Source of the DNA: Syntrophaceae bacterium
GTDB taxonomy: Bacteria > Desulfobacterota > Syntrophia > Syntrophales > UBA2185
Reading direction: 5' to 3'
NCBI GenBank assembly: GCA_017885225.1
Contig: JAFNGM010000079.1
Coordinates: 3,618 to 9,219, forward strand
DNA length: 5,602 nucleotides
Made by a program: the position numbers and the translations under genes. A model generated the notes under the pieces. It did no database searches. It was not told the DNA's origin and worked only from the letters and a program-made list of their open reading frames with translations. Positions within the stretch are counted from its first letter, which is position 1, and each line of letters starts with the position of its first letter. Below, in pieces: positions 1-4,710 of this stretch.

Positions 1-150
1 TTTGTTCACAAGACGAAGGATATTTTCCTTTGACACTTCATTATCGACAATAACTTCCAGAACATCATGCCCTTCCTGTATGACCTTTTGTGTAAGCACC
101 ACAGGCTGGGGACAGGAAAGACCTCTTGCATCAATTTTTTTCATGGACAT
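1..150 (-). CDS. yedF: TusA/YedF-family sulfur/selenium carrier protein (N-terminal part, truncated by window edge)
   Basis: Only the first 50 codons are present; the gene continues past the left edge. The protein begins M-S-M-K-K-I-D-A-R-G-L-S-C-P-Q-P-V. This is the hallmark start of the TusA/SirA fold, with the sulfur-carrying cysteine in the CPxP motif (Cys13, codon TGT, so not selenocysteine). TusA-family proteins carry persulfide sulfur. The YedF branch has an additional C-terminal DsrE-like domain and is associated with selenium metabolism; that second domain cannot be seen here. The start at 150 lies 4 bases after AGGAGG (155-160). An ATG two codons later (144) lies 10 bases after it, and either could be used. 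The gene begins 16 bases after the yedE stop on the same strand, so the two are almost certainly one operon. The YedF label rests on the adjacent YedE and selD; a plain TusA-like partner of a YeeE-type transporter is the alternative. Confidence 0.85.
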   Translation of the reverse strand, partial: MSMKKIDARGLSCPQPVVLTQKVIQEGHDVLEVIVDNEVSKENILRLVNK

Positions 151-154
151 AAAA

Positions 155-160
155 CCTCCT
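155..160 (-). promoter_or_regulatory. Ribosome binding site of yedF
   Basis: A perfect AGGAGG (read on the minus strand) sits in the 16-base gap between the yedE stop and the yedF start. It shows that the downstream gene is translated in its own right. Its spacing (4 bases to the ATG at 150, 10 to the ATG at 144) does not settle which of the two starts is used. Confidence 0.8.
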
Positions 161-166
161 TGCAGA

Positions 167-1246
167 TCATGTGCTCATTTTTTCACGCATGGTGAAACCA
201 ACAATAAGGCAGAAGATAAGACCGAAAACCACGGCGGGGGGACCGAAGGCAGCCGCTCCCTTCGGTGAACTTGCTAGAGCAAAATTGTGCGCCACACCGG
301 CACCCACAATCATTCCCATGGCAAAGATACCTGCATCCATGTCTCCTTCACCAGCAAGAAAGAGCTGACGTCCGGGGCATCCGCCTGCGAGAACAAACGC
401 CAGTCCCGACAGGGTCATCCCGAAAAAATTCCAGACATGATTGGTGTGGGCGATAGGCTGATTCTCAAAGCCCGGATGAAATTGCCCCAGAATCAAATTT
501 ACTGCGAAGGCGGTGACGAGCAATGCCCCTACACCGCTGATGAGATGAAAGTCTCTGATTAACACAACATCCCGGATCGCGCCCATGGTGCAGAACCTGC
601 TTCGCTGGGCAAGGGCGCCTACGATCAACCCTGCGGATATGCTGATGAATATGGGGGCATGCATCGAACCGGGTCCCTTCAGGCTGAAAAAGATGGGACC
701 GCCTTCAAAAAATTGTACCCGGAACACAAGCAGCAGAAAAAGCCCTGCCATAAACGCAGGGAATACCCAGCCGTTGGCAGGCTTCTGTGGGTAAGATCGC
801 CCCAGGCTGTAGCCGTTCTTCAGGAAAAAAACGCCCATAATGATTCCTGTGATGAGTCCTGCCAGCCCCAGAATTGCGTTACCGTCACCGCCGGCGAGAC
901 GGAGCAACGCACGCCAGGGACAGCCCAGAAAAACAAGGGCGCCGATCATGGCAAAAATACCGAGAAAAAAGCGAATAAGGGGGGAAGAACCGCCGCGGGG
1001 TTTTTGTTCTTTCGCGATTAACGAAATGAAGAAAGAACCGAGGACAAAGCCGATGATCTCCGGACGGATATACTGGACCACATCGGCCCGGTGCAGCCCA
1101 ATGGCGCCGGCGATATCTCTTTCCATACATGCCACGCATATACCCATATTGGGAGGATTGCCCATATACTGTAGGAGTGGAGCAAGGATTCCAATGACAG
1201 CGCCAACAACAATAATACCTGTTCGTGATGCGAAGAAATTCAACAT
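167..1246 (-). CDS. yedE: YedE-family inner-membrane transporter, putative selenium-compound importer
   Basis: A 359-residue polytopic membrane protein of the YeeE/YedE family. Related YeeE/TsuA proteins import thiosulfate through conserved cysteines. The branch found beside selD and yedF is annotated as a putative selenium transporter, but its substrate is not proven. Visible motifs are G-I-C-V-A-C-M-E-R-D (Cys37, Cys40), L-G-C-P-W-R (Cys109), S-R-F-C-T-M-G (Cys219) and G-G-C-P-G-R-Q-L (Cys290). A Cys-rich loop followed by a GCP motif occurs once in each half, which fits the family's two-fold pseudo-symmetric channel. Long hydrophobic stretches fill the spaces between, for example around residues 10-28, 64-78, 91-108, 125-142, 163-180, 199-214 and 236-253. 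The start at 1246 (M-L-N-F-F) is preferred over the in-frame ATG at 1267, because GGAGGT at 1255-1260 lies just upstream of 1246 and inside the longer version. It is followed after 16 bases by yedF, and has its own promoter at 1372-1401. Confidence 0.9.
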   Translation of the reverse strand: MLNFFASRTGIIVVGAVIGILAPLLQYMGNPPNMGICVACMERDIAGAIGLHRADVVQYIRPEIIGFVLGSFFISLIAKEQKPRGGSSPLIRFFLGIFAMIGALVFLGCPWRALLRLAGGDGNAILGLAGLITGIIMGVFFLKNGYSLGRSYPQKPANGWVFPAFMAGLFLLLVFRVQFFEGGPIFFSLKGPGSMHAPIFISISAGLIVGALAQRSRFCTMGAIRDVVLIRDFHLISGVGALLVTAFAVNLILGQFHPGFENQPIAHTNHVWNFFGMTLSGLAFVLAGGCPGRQLFLAGEGDMDAGIFAMGMIVGAGVAHNFALASSPKGAAAFGPPAVVFGLIFCLIVGFTMREKMST

Positions 1247-1254
1247 GGTGAACG

Positions 1255-1260
1255 ACCTCC
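1255..1260 (-). promoter_or_regulatory. Ribosome binding site that fixes the yedE start
   Basis: GGAGGT on the minus strand, 8 bases before the ATG at 1246. It falls within the first codons of a possible longer reading frame starting at 1267, so it argues for translation starting at 1246. Confidence 0.8.
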
Positions 1261-1344
1261 GTACCATAAGATGCCGATCGCATAACAGATGTTCCGGGTA
1301 AAATCCAATTCATTTTAGGAATATAAGCGGCGCATCAATTGCTA

Positions 1345-1374
1345 ATTCGAATAGGACGTATTCTTTGTATGAAT
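1345..1374. promoter_or_regulatory. Cluster of ATTC/GAAT half-sites at the yedE promoter, candidate LysR operator
   Basis: On the plus strand the order is ATTC (1345-1348), GAAT (1349-1352), 7 bases, ATTC (1360-1363), 7 bases, GAAT (1371-1374). The outer dyad ATTC-N7-GAAT (1360-1374) is 15 bp with T-N11-A geometry, the classic form of a LysR-type box. GAATA-N5-TATTC (1349-1363) is a second perfect dyad overlapping it, and ATTCGAAT (1345-1352) a third. The cluster covers the 3' half of the -10 box and the expected transcription start. Binding there would be expected to repress or autotune rather than activate. The assignment to the neighbouring LysR protein is inference; the transcript could instead fold GAATA/TATTC as a small hairpin. 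Confidence 0.4.
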
Positions 1375-1401
1375 ATAAATGCGATAAAGGAAATGTGTCA
1401 A
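1372..1401 (-). promoter_or_regulatory. Sigma70-type promoter of the yedE-yedF operon
   Basis: Read on the minus strand, a perfect TTGACA -35 box (1396-1401) is followed by an 18-base spacer and TATATT as -10 box (1372-1377, 5 of 6 matches). The predicted start is near 1365, leaving a leader of about 120 bases before the yedE ATG at 1246. The promoter starts only 20 bases past the lysR stop, so yedE-yedF can be expressed independently of lysR. No convincing terminator separates lysR from it, so readthrough from lysR is also possible. Confidence 0.7.
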
Positions 1402-1421
1402 GCAGTAAAGGGACGATATTA

Positions 1422-2345
1422 TCAAAAGGGCTGGAATTTTTTTACAAAATTAAGAAACTTTTTGTGATACTTCATGAAAGGAAATTGTTTTTTATAAATA
1501 ATGGAGAAATGCCTCTCTATATTGCAGCCACTTACGTGGACCGCCTTCAATAAGCCCTGCGACAGCTCACGATTAACAGCAAAAAGAGAAAGTATGGAAA
1601 CACCCAAACCAGAGAGAATGGCTTCCTTGACGGCTTCGGAACTGCCCATTTCACAGATCACATTGAAGTGTGACAAGCTTGTGTCACAATGAGCTTGAAG
1701 ACACTGTTCAACAATTTCGCGCGTCGCCGATCCTCTTTCCCGGACTACAAAAGGAATGCCGGTAAGTTCTTCAACACTCACAGACGCGCGTTCTGCCAGA
1801 GGATGAGTGACGGGTACTACCAGAGCCAAATGATCCTTCCAGAGGCGCTCTGCAATCAGCTTCTTGTGCAGGGGTTCTTTCCCCACAAATCCCATTTCCG
1901 CCTGGTCTGCAAGAACAATCTGCAGAGTCTCTTCGCTATCATGCATCTGCATGTGGATCTGTATCTCCGGGTGCGTCTGTATGAGGCGGCTCAACAAGCG
2001 AGGAAGGATATATGTGGCTGGAATGGTGCTGGCTGAAATATAGACATGCCCCGCTTCCTGTTCTTTGATCCGTTCGATCCTGTCTTTCGCGTCTTCCCGC
2101 AAGCGTAGAATCCGCTTTGCGTAATCATAGAGAATCTGTCCTTCCGGCGTAAGTGATATCCCCGCGCTTCCCCGATTGACCAGCCGCGTTCCCGCCGCCG
2201 TTTCGAGGTTCTGTATTTGCTTGGTCAACGAAGGCTGTGAAAGGAAAAACCTGCCCGCGGCTTTCGTAAAACTGCCTGTCTCCACCAGGGCAATAAGAAT
2301 TTCCATTTGCTGAAGGGTGATATCTTTAAAAGTATCCCTGTTCAT
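1422..2345 (-). CDS. LysR-family transcriptional regulator, selenium-metabolism-associated type
   Basis: A 307-residue protein of the usual LysR length. The N-terminal winged helix-turn-helix is clear: L-Q-Q-M-E-I-L-I-A-L-V-E-T-G-S-F-T-K-A-A near residues 11-30, then L-S-Q-P-S-L-T-K-Q-I-Q-N-L-E and the wing with S-L-T-P-E-G. A linker helix (about 70-95) leads to a CysB-like periplasmic-binding-fold effector domain (about 95-300) containing the typical stretch G-S-S-E-A-V-K-E-A-I-L-S-G-L-G-V-S-I-L-S. LysR proteins act as tetramers in the cytoplasm and respond to a small ligand, unknown here. A LysR group closely linked to selenium genes is known, and the position between selD and yedE-yedF fits that role; the functional assignment comes from context. 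The ATG at 2345 has only a weak Shine-Dalgarno. The C-terminal tail is AT-rich and rich in Lys and Phe, unlike the rest. It is transcribed divergently from selD. Confidence 0.9.
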   Translation of the reverse strand: MNRDTFKDITLQQMEILIALVETGSFTKAAGRFFLSQPSLTKQIQNLETAAGTRLVNRGSAGISLTPEGQILYDYAKRILRLREDAKDRIERIKEQEAGHVYISASTIPATYILPRLLSRLIQTHPEIQIHMQMHDSEETLQIVLADQAEMGFVGKEPLHKKLIAERLWKDHLALVVPVTHPLAERASVSVEELTGIPFVVRERGSATREIVEQCLQAHCDTSLSHFNVICEMGSSEAVKEAILSGLGVSILSLFAVNRELSQGLLKAVHVSGCNIERHFSIIYKKQFPFMKYHKKFLNFVKKFQPF

Positions 2346-2383
2346 ATGTGCTCATTATCATAATCGCTCATTACAATCAAATC

Positions 2384-2413
2384 TTGAGTATCGGATATGT
2401 TCAGACGTGTATT
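2384..2413 (+). promoter_or_regulatory. Weak candidate promoter of selD
   Basis: TTGAGT (2384-2389), an 18-base spacer and TGTATT (2408-2413) each match the sigma70 consensus at 4 of 6 positions. This would give a transcript start near 2420 and a leader of about 50 bases that includes the ribosome binding site at 2458-2461. It is the best-placed candidate in the lysR/selD gap, but it is weak and may need an activator. Confidence 0.25.
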
Positions 2414-2415
2414 TC

Positions 2416-2429
2416 TTGTAACATCACAA
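2416..2429. promoter_or_regulatory. Inverted repeat in the lysR/selD divergent gap, candidate regulator site
   Basis: TTGT (2416-2419), six bases, ACAA (2426-2429) form a short perfect dyad near the middle of the 123-base gap between two divergent genes. LysR regulators commonly bind such gaps and control both the neighbour and themselves. The dyad is short enough to occur by chance, and its sequence does not match the ATTC/GAAT cluster upstream of yedE, so the assignment is tentative. Confidence 0.25.
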
Positions 2430-2468
2430 ACTATTGACGTAGTTAGACAATTACTGTAGGATGCACGC

Positions 2469-3521
2469 ATGGAAGAAAAAACAAAAATTCGCCTGACGGA
2501 AACCGTTCGCGGGGCTGGTTGAGCCTGCAAGATCGGTCCGGGCGACCTGAGTGATGCGTTGCGAGATTTGCCGCTGATTTCCCATCCTAATTTGATTGTC
2601 GGAATGGAACATGCGGAGGATGCGGGAGTCTATAAACTCCGTGATGATCTGGCCATTGTCCAGACGGTGGATTTTTTTACCCCCATCGTTGATGATCCCT
2701 ATACCTTCGGACAGATTGCTGTGACCAATGCCCTGAGTGATGTCTATGCCATGGGCGGGCGGCCCCTCACTGCCATGAATATCGTTTGTTTTCCCATTAG
2801 CAAAATGGATATTTCTATACTCCGGTTGATTCTTCAGGGCGGGTTGGAGAAAATGCGGGAGGCCGGTGTACTCCTTGTGGGAGGGCATAGCGTCGAAGAC
2901 GATGAATTGAAATACGGACTTGCGGTGACCGGTGTGATCCATCCCGATAAAGTACTGCTCAACAGGGGTGGAAGGGTAGGGGACAAGGTTATTCTCACGA
3001 AGCCTCTTGGCACGGGCATCGTCAGTACGGCACTGAAGGGAGGATTGGCTGACGAGGCGCTTGTTGTGAAATCTACAAAGTACATGACCACCCTGAACAA
3101 GGTGGCGGCAGAGCTCATGGCGGAAATGCCTGATATTCACGCCTGTACCGATGTCACAGGATTCGGCTTTTTAGGCCATGCCTGCGAAATGGTGGAAGGT
3201 TCCAAAGTGGGTATGCAGATTCATGTCGCTGCCGTTCCTTATTTCCCTGAAATACGTGAGTTTGTAGAGATGGGGGTAATACCGGCGGGCTTGCACAGGA
3301 ATCGTCAGTATCGTGCGAATTTCATAGATGTTGCGGAGAGTTGTCCAGATTGGATAGTCGATATCCTCTTTGATCCGCAGACTGCGGGAGGGCTTCTTAT
3401 CATTTTACCAGCAGGTCAGGCGGAACAATTGATCGGGAAGATGCATGCGCGGGGTATAAAGGAAGCGGCTATTGTAGGTGAAGTTGTTGCGGAGCCTCAA
3501 GGGAAAGTTCGTGTGGTGTGA
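2469..3521 (+). CDS. selD: Selenide, water dikinase (selenophosphate synthetase), selenocysteine-containing
   Basis: SelD makes selenophosphate, AMP and phosphate from selenide and ATP, supplying activated selenium for selenocysteine and selenouridine. The gene reads from ATG 2469 through an in-frame TGA at 2520-2522 to TGA 3519-3521, giving 350 residues, close to the 347 of E. coli SelD. Residues 15-24 read G-A-G-U-A-C-K-I-G-P: Sec18 takes the place of the catalytic Cys (E. coli Cys17), followed by Cys20 and the essential Lys21. Further family landmarks are Asp51, Asp68 in T-V-D-F-F-T-P, Asp91 in A-L-S-D-V-Y-A-M-G-G-R-P, the G-G-H-S-V-E-D motif, Asp228 in D-V-T-G-F-G-F-L-G-H, and F-D-P-Q-T-A-G-G near the C-terminus. 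The start at 2469 is supported by AGGA at 2458-2461, 7 bases upstream. A TTG start at 2559 would remove the active site and should not be used. The next gene begins 5 bases after the stop, indicating cotranscription. Confidence 0.96.
2520..2522 (+). other. selD: Selenocysteine codon (TGA recoded) in selD
   Basis: This TGA is codon 18 of selD. SelD-type protein sequence continues in the same frame on both sides without interruption (V-R-G-A-G before, A-C-K-I-G-P-G-D-L after). It occupies the catalytic Cys position, where other SelD proteins are known to have either Cys or Sec. Its use requires SelA, SelB and tRNA-Sec, none of which is encoded in this window. Confidence 0.93.
2533..2550 (+). 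promoter_or_regulatory. Bacterial SECIS-like hairpin downstream of the selD TGA
   Basis: GGTC (2535-2538) pairs with GACC (2544-2547) around the five-base loop CGGGC (2539-2543). Two more pairs, C2534-G2549 and T2533-A2550, extend the stem if T2548 bulges out. The loop lies 17-21 bases past the TGA and has G at its second position, matching the described bacterial SECIS pattern of a short stem with a G in the first two loop bases about 16-37 bases downstream. The bulged U is on the 3' side, whereas in the E. coli fdhF element it is on the 5' side. The structure was found by eye, and no folding energy was computed. Confidence 0.6.
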
Positions 3522-3526
3522 TTTGT

Positions 3527-4573
3527 ATGAAACGCATTGAATCTCTCCTTGTCAAAGAGGAAACATTACATAATATCATAAAACTGAAGTCCATGATCCG
3601 GCAGGGCGATACGCTGGCTATTCTCATGTACGGCAGTCCTGATCCCGATGCGGTGGCATCGGCCATGGCATTGCAAGAGCTCCTGAAAAAGATCACGGGG
3701 CTTTCAAAATGTACCTTTGTTGCCACGGATACCGTTGCCCGTCAGCAAAATGCCGAATTTATCCGGGCAATGAAGGTCGATATTCAACTGTTCCATAATG
3801 TTGACCTGAAAGCGTACCGTTTCATCGCCATCGTGGATGCCCAACCGACATTTTTCGGTGAAGCGCTCAAAGATTTTCATCCGCAACTTGTTTTCGATCA
3901 CCATCCGTGTACGAGCGTGTGGCACGCCGAGCTGGCTGATGTGAGAGATAATTACGGCGCGCTCTCAACCATTATGACGGAATACCTCCTCGCGGCGAGA
4001 ATCAGGGTCCCCAGGAATATTTACACGGCGCTGCTTTACGGTATTAAGGCCGATACGAACAACTTCGAGCGGGACGTCATCGTCGAGGATATCAGCGCCT
4101 ATTACCTCAATTTTACCCGGGCCAACCGGCAACTCATCCGGCGAATTGAAATGAATCTGATTCCCGAGCGGTTTCTTAAATATTATGATCTCGCATATCA
4201 CAATAGACGGCGCTACCGGGACAGAATTGTCAGTTTTTTAGGCAAAGTGGAAAGCGTTGATGCCTGCGTGCAGGTGGCGGACTTTTTCTTAAGGGTCGTC
4301 GATGTCTATTATGTCATTGTGGCGGGTATGGTAAAAGAAAGGCTTGTTATCGTGTTCAGGGGCGATGGTTACCGTCAGGATTGCGGGGCAATTGCGAAGA
4401 AGGCCTTTGGTAATTATGGGAGCGCCGGCGGCCATAAGAGTGCGGCACGAGTCGAAATACCCCTCGAAACGATCAAAGATATCGTGCACAATGATCTTTC
4501 CGAAGAGTCCATTGATCACTTTCTCTTGCAGCACCTCCGCGGCAAACGTAATTTAAAAAAGCGTGTTAAGTGA
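3527..4573 (+). CDS. DHH/DHHA1-family phosphoesterase (NrnA-like), atypical first motif
   Basis: A 348-residue protein with the two-domain layout of DHH-DHHA1 phosphoesterases, the family of nanoRNase/pAp phosphatases and cyclic-dinucleotide phosphodiesterases. Catalytic-domain landmarks are S-P-D-P-D-A-V-A-S (residues 37-45), I-V-D-A-Q with Asp104, the signature F-D-H-H-P (Asp124-His125-His126) and K-A-D-T-N-N-F with Asp176. The C-terminal DHHA1 domain carries the substrate-binding G-S-A-G-G-H-K-S (298-305). These acidic and His residues normally hold two Mn ions. The His that usually starts the first motif (H-x-N-P-D-x-D) appears as Tyr35 here, so one metal ligand may be missing. ATG 3527 is preferred because GGTG at 3515-3518 lies 8 bases upstream; a GTG at 3518 overlapping the selD stop is the alternative. 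Either way it is tightly linked to selD and probably translationally coupled. The exact substrate and any tie to selenium are unknown. Confidence 0.88.
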   Translation: MKRIESLLVKEETLHNIIKLKSMIRQGDTLAILMYGSPDPDAVASAMALQELLKKITGLSKCTFVATDTVARQQNAEFIRAMKVDIQLFHNVDLKAYRFIAIVDAQPTFFGEALKDFHPQLVFDHHPCTSVWHAELADVRDNYGALSTIMTEYLLAARIRVPRNIYTALLYGIKADTNNFERDVIVEDISAYYLNFTRANRQLIRRIEMNLIPERFLKYYDLAYHNRRRYRDRIVSFLGKVESVDACVQVADFFLRVVDVYYVIVAGMVKERLVIVFRGDGYRQDCGAIAKKAFGNYGSAGGHKSAARVEIPLETIKDIVHNDLSEESIDHFLLQHLRGKRNLKKRVK

Positions 4574-4612
4574 CGCGGCAAAACGCTATTGCATTCTTAT
4601 AGATATACATTC

Positions 4613-4675
4613 ATTGCGTGTAATATTCTTTTACTCTTGAAATGGACTATGAATAAAAGTTACGCTACGCGCAAT
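4613..4675. repeat. Long imperfect inverted repeat in the spacer before the receiver-PAS gene
   Basis: ATTGCGTGTA (4613-4622) can pair with TACGCGCAAT (4666-4675) over 10 bp with one G-T pair. After an internal loop, CTTTTA (4628-4633) pairs with TAAAAG (4654-4659) around a 20-base loop. It lies in the 137-base AT-rich spacer between the DHH gene and the receiver-PAS gene. There is no T-tract directly after it on either strand, so it does not look like a simple intrinsic terminator. It could be a folded leader of the downstream gene, a regulator site or a relic repeat. Confidence 0.45.
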
Positions 4676-4710
4676 ATACCACCTTGAAAGCTAAAATATT
4701 AAATAACACA

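Noticed and set aside
885..1313. Minus-strand 142-codon frame overlapping yedE in another phase
   Set aside because: It overlaps the 5' part of yedE out of frame. The yedE frame has clear family motifs and a ribosome binding site, and this one has neither.
2434..2462. TTGACG, 17 bases, TAGGAT as a selD promoter
   Set aside because: The boxes match consensus well, but transcription would start at about the ATG at 2469 and exclude the AGGA ribosome binding site. It would require a leaderless transcript, so it is less likely than an upstream start, though not excluded.
2520..2522. The in-frame TGA as a nonsense mutation making selD a pseudogene
   Set aside because: It falls exactly at the position known to hold Cys or Sec, is followed by a SECIS-like hairpin, and the remaining frame is intact. 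Recoding explains it better than decay.
2451..3140. A 229-codon open frame on the minus strand opposite selD
   Set aside because: It lies entirely antisense to the well-supported selD gene and its upstream edge, has no recognisable domain, and its composition looks like the complement of selD codons.
2559..3521. A shorter SelD starting at TTG 2559
   Set aside because: It would lack Sec18, Cys20 and Lys21, which are needed for catalysis. The upstream codons encode conserved SelD sequence through the TGA, so this start is an artefact of reading TGA as stop.
4561..4576. GCGT-N8-ACGC at the end of the DHH gene as an intrinsic terminator
   Set aside because: The stem is only 4 bp, overlaps the stop codon and is not followed by a T-tract.
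4637..4666. TTGAAA, 18 bases, TACGCT as a promoter for the receiver-PAS gene
   Set aside because: The -10 box matches consensus poorly and lies inside the inverted repeat; the evidence is too weak to list as a feature.
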